Shown here in pieces: positions 26,416-34,348 of a stretch of DNA of 64,000 nucleotides (positions are counted from its first letter, which is position 1; each line of letters begins with the position of its first letter). The stretch lies in NCBI GenBank assembly GCA_963730365.1, contig CAVSRM010000003.1, positions 186,001-250,000 on the forward strand, written 5' to 3'. This stretch comes from Fodinibacter sp963730365. GTDB taxonomy: Bacteria > Actinomycetota > Actinomycetes > Actinomycetales > Dermatophilaceae. The notes beneath the pieces are model-generated. The model did no database searches, was not told the DNA's origin, and saw nothing but the letters and a program-made list of their open reading frames with translations. The position numbers and the translations under genes are program-made.

Positions 26416-28274
26416 GAGCCCGCCCCCACCGACACGACCTGGGCGGAGGTCACACAGACCCCCGCGGTGTTCGGGGTCTCGACGACGACGGTGATCGAGG
26501 CGACCGCCGTGCCGGAGGGCACCGGGGCGTAGACCCGGTGGGGACCATTGAGCAGCTCTGGTGGGTCCTGCACCAGTGGCTCGGACACGGCGCCGTCGCG
26601 GTCGGTCACCACGACGTTGACACGGGTGGCGTCGCCCACGAGGAGGCCGAGTGTCACGATCGCCCCCCTGTAGTACGGAGCAGGATCGGCCAGGGGCAGC
26701 GTGATCGACTGTTCACCCTCGTTCAGGACGGCTCCGCAGAACCCATCCGGCACGGGCGCGCCCGACACCCGGGTGAGAGCCGCCCCGGTCACCGCGCCGT
26801 CGGGGCCGATCACCGAGGGGCGCCCCGGAAGCTCCGACGCCAGGGCGGAGGGGTTGAGCAGCGTGATGAGGGGCGCCGTGGTGAAGGCGCTGTCGACCCA
26901 CCCCGGGACGATCTCGTCCGGCACGGGGTTGGGAAGGAGCCCGCCGCCCGCGGCCCCGGACACGTCGTCGCGCAAGGCCGCCAGGTAGGCGGTGACCTCG
27001 GTCGCGTGCCACCGCACCCCGAAGCTGATCCACGTGATCGCCGACAACGCAACGACGCTTGCCGTCGCTCCCACCCAGAGCGCCCGCACCCGCCGGCGCG
27101 GAGGGCCCGGCTCGCGAGAGCCCCGACGCTCGAGCACGGCGCCCATCAGCGCCGCGATGGCGATCGCGGTCACGGCGCTCACGTCCGGGAGCAGCCGGAG
27201 GTCGTCCGCCGTCGTGACGTCAGCCACTTGGGCCAGCCGACCGACGTAGATCATTCCGAGGACCGGAACCGCGTAGGCAGTTGCCACGACGGCGACCGGA
27301 GCCGCTGCGGAGAAGGCCCCCCGGGTCCGCGACGCCCACACCAGCAGCGCGAGGAACGCGATGCTCGACAGCACGACGAGGACCGCCGGCGTCGCAGCGA
27401 ACGAGTACGCGCCGTTGCCGTCGCGCCACGTGACCGGCCCGCCGAGGAACGAGGGCAGCAGGTCGACGATGGCCCAGCGGCCGACCTTGACCACGGCGTC
27501 GCGCAGGCTCGGTTGCGCGCCTTGAGCCGTGTCGAAGTCGCCGCTGCCGTAGAACGCAAGGAAGGCGAGGTTGAGCGCGACGAACGGAGCGAGGACGGTC
27601 CCGATGCGCCGCCATGTGAGCCACGGTGTCTTCCGGCGGGCGACGAGCATCAGCGCGAGGGCGACGACCGGCACGGCGAGTGCTCGTTCGGAGAAGGTGA
27701 GGGCCAGCGCGTGGAGGGCGAGGGCCCAACCCACCGGCTGCCATCGCTCGGTGCGCAGGTGGTCGATGAGCAGGCTGGTGGCGAGGATCATCAGTCCGAG
27801 GGCGGTCATGGTCGTCAGGGCCTGACGGAACCAGGCGTACGTGGGGATCACCGACGCGGCGAAGAGCACCCACGACAGGGCGAGCACCTGAGCCACCGGG
27901 GGGGTGATGACCTGCCGCACGAGCCGGCGTGAGCTCCACCCGACGATGGCCGCGATGCCGATGGTGAGCACCACCGCCGGCCAGTGCTGCAGGGGGGCGT
28001 ACGTCGCCATGAGCCAGTCGATCGTGCGCGCACCAGGGGCGAGGTGCGTACGGTTGCTCTCGATGATGAACGGCCACGGCCCGCGCCCCGCGGCGTAGGC
28101 CTGGGCGCGGATGTCGTCGATGTAGAGGTCTCCGCCGCCGACCAGCCACGCGACGGCCACGAGCTGGAGCACCACGAGGCCGGTCGTGACCTCCCTCACC
28201 GTCGGCCGGCGAAGAGCCGACCGCGCTGTGGGCAGGTCTCGTCGACCGACTGGCTCGGCGGTGGCGAGATCCAC
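26412..28274 (-). CDS. Large GT-C-like membrane protein of the polysaccharide block
   Basis: 620 residues. One helix near residues 31-46 is followed by an external loop with DLYIDDIRAQAYAAG; paired acidic residues in the first loop are a hallmark of GT-C transferases. About ten more helices run to residue 420, then a soluble external domain of about 170 residues. It probably transfers a sugar from a polyprenyl-phosphate donor outside the membrane. No specific family was recognised, so donor and product are open. It is the first gene of a two-gene minus-strand operon with the acyltransferase and is a candidate equivalent of Rv0226c. The spacer to the divergent DUF3068 gene is 202 bases. Confidence 0.65.
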   Translation of the reverse strand: MDLATAEPVGRRDLPTARSALRRPTVREVTTGLVVLQLVAVAWLVGGGDLYIDDIRAQAYAAGRGPWPFIIESNRTHLAPGARTIDWLMATYAPLQHWPAVVLTIGIAAIVGWSSRRLVRQVITPPVAQVLALSWVLFAASVIPTYAWFRQALTTMTALGLMILATSLLIDHLRTERWQPVGWALALHALALTFSERALAVPVVALALMLVARRKTPWLTWRRIGTVLAPFVALNLAFLAFYGSGDFDTAQGAQPSLRDAVVKVGRWAIVDLLPSFLGGPVTWRDGNGAYSFAATPAVLVVLSSIAFLALLVWASRTRGAFSAAAPVAVVATAYAVPVLGMIYVGRLAQVADVTTADDLRLLPDVSAVTAIAIAALMGAVLERRGSREPGPPRRRVRALWVGATASVVALSAITWISFGVRWHATEVTAYLAALRDDVSGAAGGGLLPNPVPDEIVPGWVDSAFTTAPLITLLNPSALASELPGRPSVIGPDGAVTGAALTRVSGAPVPDGFCGAVLNEGEQSITLPLADPAPYYRGAIVTLGLLVGDATRVNVVVTDRDGAVSEPLVQDPPELLNGPHRVYAPVPSGTAVASITVVVETPNTAGVCVTSAQVVSVGAGS

Positions 28275-28441
28275 GGGTGCTGCTCCCTGTCTGGCGGTGG
28301 GCGCGTGCGCGCGAGCGACGGCGCGCGGGGCCGCGTGGGGAAGTCTACGGAGCCCTCGTCGCCGGGGGTGGCCGGGTCATCGACGCGCCACGCCGAGGAC
28401 GACGTTCTCCCGAGTGGTGCCCGTGGTGTCCTACTCGTTGG

Positions 28442-28447
28442 TACGCT
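28442..28447 (+). promoter_or_regulatory. Predicted -10 box (TACGCT) of the DUF3068 gene
   Basis: TACGCT lies 29 bases before ATG 28477. The leader of about 22 bases contains ggaaggga (28464-28471). Confidence 0.4.
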
Positions 28448-28476
28448 TCGGCCACTTCACTGTGGAAGGGACACAC

Positions 28477-29520
28477 ATGCGTCGCGTACTCGGCGGCATC
28501 CTGGTTGTGCTGGGTGCGCTTTTCATCGGCTTCGGCTTCCTGGCCAAGCCGTACATCTACAACAGCCTGGCGATCGTGCCGCTGGACCAGGACTCGACCT
28601 CGGTGTCGCAGGGCGAGAACATGTCCGTCCTGTGGCCCCACGTGGTCGACGGGCAGGGCACCATCGACAAGCTCACCGGCGTCCGGGTGATCAGCACCCG
28701 CCAGGTGGTCGGCATCCCGGGCGTGGTGGAGGAGGCCGGTCTCGCGGACACCGATGCCTTCTGGCAGACCACGGTGAAGTCCCAGGCGGACAACAACGGC
28801 GAGCTCGTCGACCTGAGCTACAGCGACGAGGGTGTCTCGCTCGACCGTCGCACCGGAGAGTCGACCAACTGCTGCGGTGACTTCGTCTCCACAGGGGATC
28901 TCGACGACGCCACGACGACGAAGGAGATCACCCACGAGGGCTACGTCTTCAAGCTGCCCTTCGGGGTGGAGCAGACGTCCTACGACTGGTGGGACGGTGA
29001 CCTGGAGCGGGCCAACCCCCTGGAGTTCCAGGGCGAGGACGAGCTCTTCGGGACCCCGGTCTACGTCTTCACGCAGAACCTTGCCCCCGAGCCGCTGAAC
29101 ATCATCCAGGCGCCGGCCAGCCTCTTCGAGGACGGGGCGGAGGGCACCGTCGACGCCACCGAGGTGTACTCCAACAACCGCACCCTGTGGATCGAGCCCG
29201 TCACCGGAGTGGTGATCAAGGGTGAGGAGCAGATCAACAACGTCTACGAGGCCGAGGGCTACTCCCCGGTCGCCAAGACGGTCGGCACGATCGGGTTCGA
29301 CGAGGAGACGGTGAAGACGAACGCCGAGGACTGGGGTGCGAAGGCGTCGTTGCTGTCGTTCATCGACAACTGGCTCACCCTCATCGGTCTCGCGCTCGGT
29401 GTGCTCCTCGTCCTCGTCGGTGCCTGGCTCCTCCTCTGGAAGGAGCCGGCGGGCACGCCCGACGACGACACCGAGGGCGTGGACGTCGTGGCGGGCGGGC
29501 GCTCGGCGCGACGCGCCTGA
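28477..29520 (+). CDS. DUF3068 (PorA-family) membrane protein
   Basis: 347 residues. One N-terminal helix (about 3-24) is followed by a large extracytoplasmic domain (about 30-285) and then a C-terminal helix (about 300-325) with a short charged tail. This bitopic plan and the sequence (AKPYIYNSLAIVPLDQDSTS, and later GVVIKGEEQINN) fit DUF3068, the family of Rv0227c, which is reported essential in mycobacteria. Its function is not established. It sits beside acyltransferase, GT-C and AftD-like genes as in mycobacteria, so a role in envelope polysaccharide assembly is likely. A Shine-Dalgarno sequence (ggaaggga) supports ATG 28477. A strong terminator follows at 29562. Confidence 0.88.
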   Translation: MRRVLGGILVVLGALFIGFGFLAKPYIYNSLAIVPLDQDSTSVSQGENMSVLWPHVVDGQGTIDKLTGVRVISTRQVVGIPGVVEEAGLADTDAFWQTTVKSQADNNGELVDLSYSDEGVSLDRRTGESTNCCGDFVSTGDLDDATTTKEITHEGYVFKLPFGVEQTSYDWWDGDLERANPLEFQGEDELFGTPVYVFTQNLAPEPLNIIQAPASLFEDGAEGTVDATEVYSNNRTLWIEPVTGVVIKGEEQINNVYEAEGYSPVAKTVGTIGFDEETVKTNAEDWGAKASLLSFIDNWLTLIGLALGVLLVLVGAWLLLWKEPAGTPDDDTEGVDVVAGGRSARRA

Positions 29521-29561
29521 CGCGGCGAGAGGCCCGCTGAACCCGAGCGGCCGCTGCGAAC

Positions 29562-29588
29562 AGCCCGGCACCTGTCAGGTGCCGGGCT
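29562..29588 (+). terminator. Intrinsic terminator after the DUF3068 gene
   Basis: A near-perfect hairpin: arms AGCCCGGCACC and GGTGCCGGGCT (11 pairs, 13 if the loop closes to one base), followed by a short TTT. The stop codon of the minus-strand methyltransferase (29575-29577) lies in its loop, so the hairpin may also end that transcript. Confidence 0.75.
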
Positions 29589-30384
29589 TTCGCGCCACGA
29601 CGATGGCGGTGCCGGGGAGCAGGGCCCCCCGCAGCGGGGACCACCCGCCCCACGTGGCGGTGTTGCGGGGCGGCCACTCCGGCTCGACGAGGTCGGTGAG
29701 CACCAGCCCCGCAGCGACCACCTGCCGGACCAGGTCGCCCAGGGTGCGGTGGTGCTCGGCGTACGTGACGATCCCGCCGACGCTCTCGACGTAGGGGGTG
29801 CGGTCGAAGTAGGACGTCGTCGCGGTCAGCCCGCGGTCCCCCGGGTCGTCCGGGAACGCCCAGCGCACCGGGTGCGAGGTGGAGAAGACGAAACGCCCTC
29901 CGGGTCGCAGCACCCGCTGCGCCTCCCGCAGGACGGCGGCGCTGTCGGCGACGAAGGGGATGACCCCGTATGCCGTGAACACCCGGTCGAGCGTGCCGTC
30001 GCCGAAGGGGAGGGAGACACCGTCGCACTGCACGAGGGGCACCGACGGCACCTGCCCGGCGGACTCCTTCGAGACCGTGGCACCCGTGCGCAGCATCCCC
30101 ATCGAGAGGTCGCTCGCGACGACCGACACCGCGTGGTGGCGCGCGAGCCAGCGTGAGCACTGCGCGGCGCCGGCTCCGATCTCGAGCACGGTGAGCCCCG
30201 GGGAGAGGTCGAGCAGGCCCAGCTCGGCCTCTGTCCACCCCTCCGGCCCCCACACGAAGTCGCTGTCCCCGAGGAAGGAGCCGTGTTCGGCGTAGTAGTC
30301 CTCGGCCTCGGCGTCCCACCACGCCCGGTTCGCCGCCCGTGTGTCCGCGTCACCGACCGGTCGCCGAGCCGCCTCCTCGTCCAT
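29575..30384 (-). CDS. Class I SAM-dependent methyltransferase
   Basis: 269 residues from the ATG at 30384. The frame is open further upstream, but that part looks non-coding and overlaps the rpsA promoter region. Motif I is VLEIGAGAAQCSRWL (66-80), followed by VVASDLSMGML and, after the post-I region, LREAQRVLRPGGRFVFS. The early segment NRAWWDAEAEDYYAEHG is common in actinobacterial methyltransferases of unknown substrate found beside rpsA. It diverges from rpsA. Its 3' end lies inside the terminator hairpin of the neighbouring gene. No partner gene gives a hint of the substrate. Confidence 0.85.
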   Translation of the reverse strand: MDEEAARRPVGDADTRAANRAWWDAEAEDYYAEHGSFLGDSDFVWGPEGWTEAELGLLDLSPGLTVLEIGAGAAQCSRWLARHHAVSVVASDLSMGMLRTGATVSKESAGQVPSVPLVQCDGVSLPFGDGTLDRVFTAYGVIPFVADSAAVLREAQRVLRPGGRFVFSTSHPVRWAFPDDPGDRGLTATTSYFDRTPYVESVGGIVTYAEHHRTLGDLVRQVVAAGLVLTDLVEPEWPPRNTATWGGWSPLRGALLPGTAIVVARKPGT

Positions 30385-30441
30385 CAACGCCCCCTGCTCC
30401 ACGGCATCCGGACCGTTTTGCCCCCCACGAGCCCACACGAG

Positions 30442-30447
30442 TAGGCT
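30442..30447 (+). promoter_or_regulatory. Predicted rpsA promoter, -10 box TAGGCT
   Basis: TAGGCT has a possible -35 (TTGCCC, 30418-30423) about 18 bases upstream. The leader to ATG 30536 is about 80 bases, unlike the many leaderless genes here. Confidence 0.5.
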
Positions 30448-30535
30448 GGACGAGCACTCGTGTGCCATTCGTGGCTCACCCGTGCGCGCATCCCAACCCA
30501 TCTCATCCATCTGTCCACATCGGAGTTCCTACTAC

Positions 30536-32038
30536 ATGACTGCCAGCACGGTCGACACGACCGCCCCTCAGATTGCCATCAACGACATCGGCTCTGAGGA
30601 AGATCTCCTCGCCGCGATCGACGCGACGATCAAGCACTTCAACGACGGCGACATCGTCGAGGGTCGCATCGTCAAGGTCGACCGCGACGAGGTCCTGCTC
30701 GACATCGGCTACAAGACCGAGGGGGTCATCCCCTCGCGCGAGCTCTCCATCAAGCACGACGTCGACCCCAACGAGGTCGTCAAGGTCGGCGACGAGGTCG
30801 AGGCCCTCGTCCTCCAGAAGGAGGACAAGGAAGGCCGTCTGATCCTGTCCAAGAAGCGCGCCCAGTACGAGCGCGCCTGGGGCACGATCGAGAAGATCAA
30901 GGAGGAGGACGGCGTCGTCACCGGCTCCGTCATCGAGGTCGTCAAGGGTGGCCTCATCCTCGACATCGGCCTGCGTGGCTTCCTGCCCGCCTCCCTCGTC
31001 GAGATGCGCCGCGTGCGCGACCTCCAGCCGTACGTCGGCAAGGAGATCGAGGCCAAGATCATCGAACTGGACAAGAACCGCAACAACGTGGTCCTCTCGC
31101 GCCGTGCCTGGTTGGAGCAGACCCAGTCCGAGGTCCGCACGACCTTCCTCAAGGAGCTCGGCAAGGGACAGGTCCGCACGGGTGTCGTGTCCTCCATCGT
31201 CAACTTCGGCGCCTTCGTCGACCTCGGCGGGGTCGACGGGCTCGTCCACGTCTCCGAGCTGTCCTGGAAGCACATCGACCACCCGTCCGAGGTCGTCGAG
31301 GTCGGTGACGAGGTCAAGGTCGAGGTGCTCGACGTCGACATGGACCGCGAGCGGGTCTCGCTGTCGCTCAAGGCGACGCAGGAGGACCCCTGGCAGCACT
31401 TCGCCCGGACCCACGCCATTGGTCAGGTCGTGCCCGGCAAGGTCACCAAGCTCGTCCCGTTCGGGGCGTTCGTGCGCGTCGACGACGGCATCGAGGGCCT
31501 GGTGCACATCTCCGAGCTGGCCGAGCGCCACGTGGAGCTGCCGGAGCAGGTCGTCACGGTCGGCACCGACATCTTCGTCAAGGTCATCGACATCGACCTC
31601 GAGCGTCGCCGCATCTCGCTGAGCCTCAAGCAGGCCAACGAGGACGGCGCCAACCAGGTCGAGTTCGACCCGACCCTCTACGGCATGGCCGCGGAGTACG
31701 ACGAGAAGGGTGACTACAAGTACCCGGAGGGCTTCGACCCCGAGACCAACGAGTGGCTCGAGGGCTTCGAGACCCAACGCGAGACGTGGGAGAAGCAGTA
31801 CGCCGACGCCCACGCCCGCTGGGAGGCCCACCGCGCCCAGGTCGACGCCGCAGCCAAGGCCGACGCCGAGGCTGCCGGCGGCAGCGACGCCACGTCCTAC
31901 TCCTCGGAGTCGGGCGCCGCCCCCGAGCCCACCGAGGAGAGCAGCGCCCCGCGCCCGCCGGCCCAGACCGGTGGTGAGGGCACCCTCGCCTCCGACGAGG
32001 CCCTCGCCGCGCTGCGCGAGAAGCTCACCGGCAACTGA
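30536..32038 (+). CDS. rpsA: 30S ribosomal protein S1
   Basis: 500 residues with four S1 RNA-binding domains at about 36-105, 122-190, 207-278 and 294-364. Repeats 3 and 4 are the best conserved (NFGAFVDLGGVDGLVHVSEL and PFGAFVRVDDGIEGLVHISE). The C-terminal 90 residues are acidic, Ala-rich and low in complexity, as in other actinobacterial S1 proteins. S1 binds mRNA on the small subunit and helps translation of leadered messages. It is less needed for leaderless ones, which is relevant given how many genes here appear leaderless. A ggag at 30522-30525 is the only Shine-Dalgarno-like sequence. Confidence 0.96.
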   Translation: MTASTVDTTAPQIAINDIGSEEDLLAAIDATIKHFNDGDIVEGRIVKVDRDEVLLDIGYKTEGVIPSRELSIKHDVDPNEVVKVGDEVEALVLQKEDKEGRLILSKKRAQYERAWGTIEKIKEEDGVVTGSVIEVVKGGLILDIGLRGFLPASLVEMRRVRDLQPYVGKEIEAKIIELDKNRNNVVLSRRAWLEQTQSEVRTTFLKELGKGQVRTGVVSSIVNFGAFVDLGGVDGLVHVSELSWKHIDHPSEVVEVGDEVKVEVLDVDMDRERVSLSLKATQEDPWQHFARTHAIGQVVPGKVTKLVPFGAFVRVDDGIEGLVHISELAERHVELPEQVVTVGTDIFVKVIDIDLERRRISLSLKQANEDGANQVEFDPTLYGMAAEYDEKGDYKYPEGFDPETNEWLEGFETQRETWEKQYADAHARWEAHRAQVDAAAKADAEAAGGSDATSYSSESGAAPEPTEESSAPRPPAQTGGEGTLASDEALAALREKLTGN

Positions 32039-32044
32039 GCCCAC

Positions 32045-32067
32045 CGGCATACCCACTCGGTATGCCG
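32045..32067 (+). terminator. Hairpin 1 after rpsA
   Basis: CGGCATACC and GGTATGCCG pair perfectly (9 bases) with the 5-base loop CACTC, starting 6 bases after the rpsA stop. There is no T-run. Confidence 0.45.
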
Positions 32068-32080
32068 TGAGCCGAGCACC

Positions 32081-32114
32081 GAGGCCCGGTCACCCCGCAG
32101 GGTGGCCGGGCCTC
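32081..32114 (+). terminator. Hairpin 2 after rpsA, likely terminator
   Basis: A 15-pair stem (GAGGCCCGGTCACCC with GGGTGGCCGGGCCTC, one G-T pair) has the loop CGCA. It is very stable, but there is no T-run, as often seen in actinobacteria. Confidence 0.6.
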
Positions 32115-32206
32115 GTGCTGTCACGGTTCGACCACTCCGGACGTGATCGCGACGACAGGGCCGCGGCGGCACGTGTGGGCGGCTGAGAACGGGTCAGCCG
32201 GTGGAT

Positions 32207-32236
32207 TTGGAGGGGGCCCGCGCCCTCGCGTACGGT
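32207..32236 (+). promoter_or_regulatory. Predicted promoter of the GT2-HlyD-GH81 operon
   Basis: -35 TTGGAG (32207-32212), an 18-base spacer and -10 TACGGT (32231-32236). The transcript would start near 32243, more than 200 bases before the first start codon. Confidence 0.45.
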
Positions 32237-32452
32237 TGTGACGTCGCCCGGAGGCGCGCATCACGTGACTGCGCAGGCCCCGGCCGACTGGCTCAGACAA
32301 TGCGGCCGAACCGTCTCCGGATCGCCGCTGCCCCGGAACCCGTGACCACCATCCGGTCCACCTCCCGAGGCAACCGTCAGCGCCCGTGCGACGCCTTCTG
32401 TGGATGTGGCCCTCTGCTGCTCCCGTCCACGACCGCACCTTGGGGGTGCCTC

Positions 32453-34348
32453 TTGTCGCTCGACCATGCCCGACCCCTTCTCGTCGACCCCGGCGACCAC
32501 GACCTTCGCCCTGTCGCGCCGCGGGCCCCCGCGCGCACGGCATACACGCCCGTGCTCATCCTGCTCACCGTCCTCGCCGCGCTGGGCGTGGTGCTCTACG
32601 CCGGATTCCTCTTCAACCCGGCCAACCGGGGTGACTGGCTGCCGTACGGCATGGTCATTGCCGCAGAGAGCATCCTCATCACTCAGGCCCTTCTCGCGAT
32701 GTGGACCATCCTCTCCGGAGCCGCGAGCCCGCGCGACTACGCCTACTTCGCCGCGCAGGAATCGCTCTTCGACCCGACCGGCTCCGCCGTTCGCGGAGCC
32801 GGTCGCCACGAGTGGCCGATGCTCATCGGTGGCAGGGAGGTCGACGTCGACGTGTTCATCACGGTCTACGGCGAACCGCCCGAGACGGTTCGCCGCACCG
32901 CCACCGCGGCACTGGCCATGGCCGGGTTGCACCGCACGTGGATCCTCGACGACGGCGACAGCGACGAGGTGCGCGATCTTGCCGCGCAGCTCGGCTGCCA
33001 GTACGTGCGGCGGCTGTCGAGCAACGGCGCGAAGGCCGGCAACGTCAACCACGCCCTCTCGCTCGCCAAGGGTGAGTACTTCGCCATCTTCGACGCTGAC
33101 TTCGTGCCGAGCGAGGAGTTCCTCGTCGAGACCGTGCCGTTCTTCGTCGCGGATGACGTCGCCTTCGTCCAGACCCCGCAGACCTACGGGAACCTCCACA
33201 CGGTGATCAGCCGGGGGGCGGGGTACCTGCAGACCGTCTTCTACAGGTTCATCCAGCCGGGTCGCAACCACTTCAACGCTGCCTTCTGCGTCGGCACGAA
33301 CGTCGTCTTCCGTCGCGCGGCGATCGACGGGGTCGGCGGTATGTACACCGACTCGAAGTCCGAGGACGTCTGGACCTCCCTGATGCTGCACGAGGCCGGC
33401 TGGCGCAGCGTGTACATCCCCGACGTGCTCGCCGTGGGCGACGCCCCGGAGACGATCGAGGGCTTCACGAAGCAGCAGCAACGGTGGGCCACGGGTGGCT
33501 TCGAGATCCTGCTCACCCGCAACCCCTTCGCGCCCCGCCGGAACCTCACCGTCGACCAGCGGATCATGTACGGCGTCACCGCCACGCACTACCTGGCCGG
33601 CATCACTCCTCTGCTCCTGCTCCTCGTGCCGCCGCTGGAGATCTACTTCGACCTGCGGCCGGTCACCATGGAGATGGGGATCGGGACCTGGGCGCTGTAC
33701 TACTCGGGCTTCTACGTGATGCAGATCCTCCTGGCGTTCTTCACCGTGGGGTCCTTCCGATGGGAGGCCCTGCTCCTCGCAACGGTCTCCTTCCCGATCT
33801 ACACCCGTGCGCTGATAGGGGTGCTGCTCGGCCGCGAACAGAAGTGGCACGTCACCGGGAGCAGCCACCAGGCAGCGTCGCCGTTCGCGTTCATCGTCCC
33901 TCAGGTGCTCATGCTGACCTTCCTGGTGCCCACGTCGGGCGTGGCGGTGTGGCGCGACGTCAACCACAGCACCCCGACGCTCGCGACGTTCTGGAACATC
34001 ACCAACACCCTCATCCTGACCAGCTTCGTCGTCACCGCGGTGCGCGAGCACCGCCGGCTGCGCCGACCGGCCCCCGACGTGGTGGTTCCCGTGCCTGCCC
34101 CCGAGGTGAGCGAGCAGCGCACCGTGGTCATCCGGCCCGCAGAGCGCACCGAGCCGGTCGCCGTTGCCGCTCACGCAGCGACGGGCGCCGCACCGGCAGA
34201 CCACTCCGCCCAAGGCACCGGCGCGGATGCCGTGCCCGCCAGACGCAGCGACCGCCACTCCTCTCGCCGATCCCGCCTACGCCCGACCCGCTCCCGGAGC
34301 CAGGCCCGAGGCCGCTCCAGCACCGTCCCCGAGGAGGTCACCTCATGA
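32453..34348 (+). CDS. GT2 processive beta-glycan synthase, cellulose/curdlan-synthase-like
   Basis: About 631 residues from TTG 32453. The GT2 catalytic motifs are complete: VDVFITVYGEP (near 132), DDGDSDE (near 166), the DAD metal site (near 214), SED with the catalytic Asp (near 304), and QQQRW (near 340). Helices lie before the catalytic domain (two) and after it (about five). The C-terminal 85 residues are disordered, then Arg/Ser-rich; no PilZ domain was seen. It probably polymerises a beta-glucan and threads it across the membrane; the GH81 gene in the operon points to beta-1,3 linkage. The N-terminus is uncertain: codons from ATG 32466 in another frame look coding up to a C5 run at 32526-32530, where one extra C would join the frames. 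Confidence 0.8.
   Translation: MSLDHARPLLVDPGDHDLRPVAPRAPARTAYTPVLILLTVLAALGVVLYAGFLFNPANRGDWLPYGMVIAAESILITQALLAMWTILSGAASPRDYAYFAAQESLFDPTGSAVRGAGRHEWPMLIGGREVDVDVFITVYGEPPETVRRTATAALAMAGLHRTWILDDGDSDEVRDLAAQLGCQYVRRLSSNGAKAGNVNHALSLAKGEYFAIFDADFVPSEEFLVETVPFFVADDVAFVQTPQTYGNLHTVISRGAGYLQTVFYRFIQPGRNHFNAAFCVGTNVVFRRAAIDGVGGMYTDSKSEDVWTSLMLHEAGWRSVYIPDVLAVGDAPETIEGFTKQQQRWATGGFEILLTRNPFAPRRNLTVDQRIMYGVTATHYLAGITPLLLLLVPPLEIYFDLRPVTMEMGIGTWALYYSGFYVMQILLAFFTVGSFRWEALLLATVSFPIYTRALIGVLLGREQKWHVTGSSHQAASPFAFIVPQVLMLTFLVPTSGVAVWRDVNHSTPTLATFWNITNTLILTSFVVTAVREHRRLRRPAPDVVVPVPAPEVSEQRTVVIRPAERTEPVAVAAHAATGAAPADHSAQGTGADAVPARRSDRHSSRRSRLRPTRSRSQARGRSSTVPEEVTS

Larger units (their letters stand above)
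32039..32452 (+). other. 414-base gap between rpsA and the glucan operon
   Basis: It holds two hairpins (32045-32067 and 32081-32114), then a predicted promoter (TTGGAG at 32207-32212, 18 bases, TACGGT at 32231-32236). An untranslated leader of about 210 bases follows. No convincing ORF is seen. A small hairpin GCACC-TTGGG-GGTGC (32435-32449) lies just before the synthase start region. Confidence 0.5.

Noticed and set aside
30385..30510. N-terminal extension of the minus-strand methyltransferase to 30510
   Set aside because: The extra 42 codons overlap the rpsA promoter and have no homology-like features. ATG 30384 gives the usual length.
32201..32452. Start of the GT2 synthase at GTG 32201
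   Set aside because: The translated stretch has many rare codons and several Cys and looks non-coding. It also contains the predicted promoter.
32200..32460. ydaO (c-di-AMP) riboswitch before the glucan operon
   Set aside because: Short segments look similar, but I could not find the full set of conserved cores in the right order, so it is reported only as an open leader.
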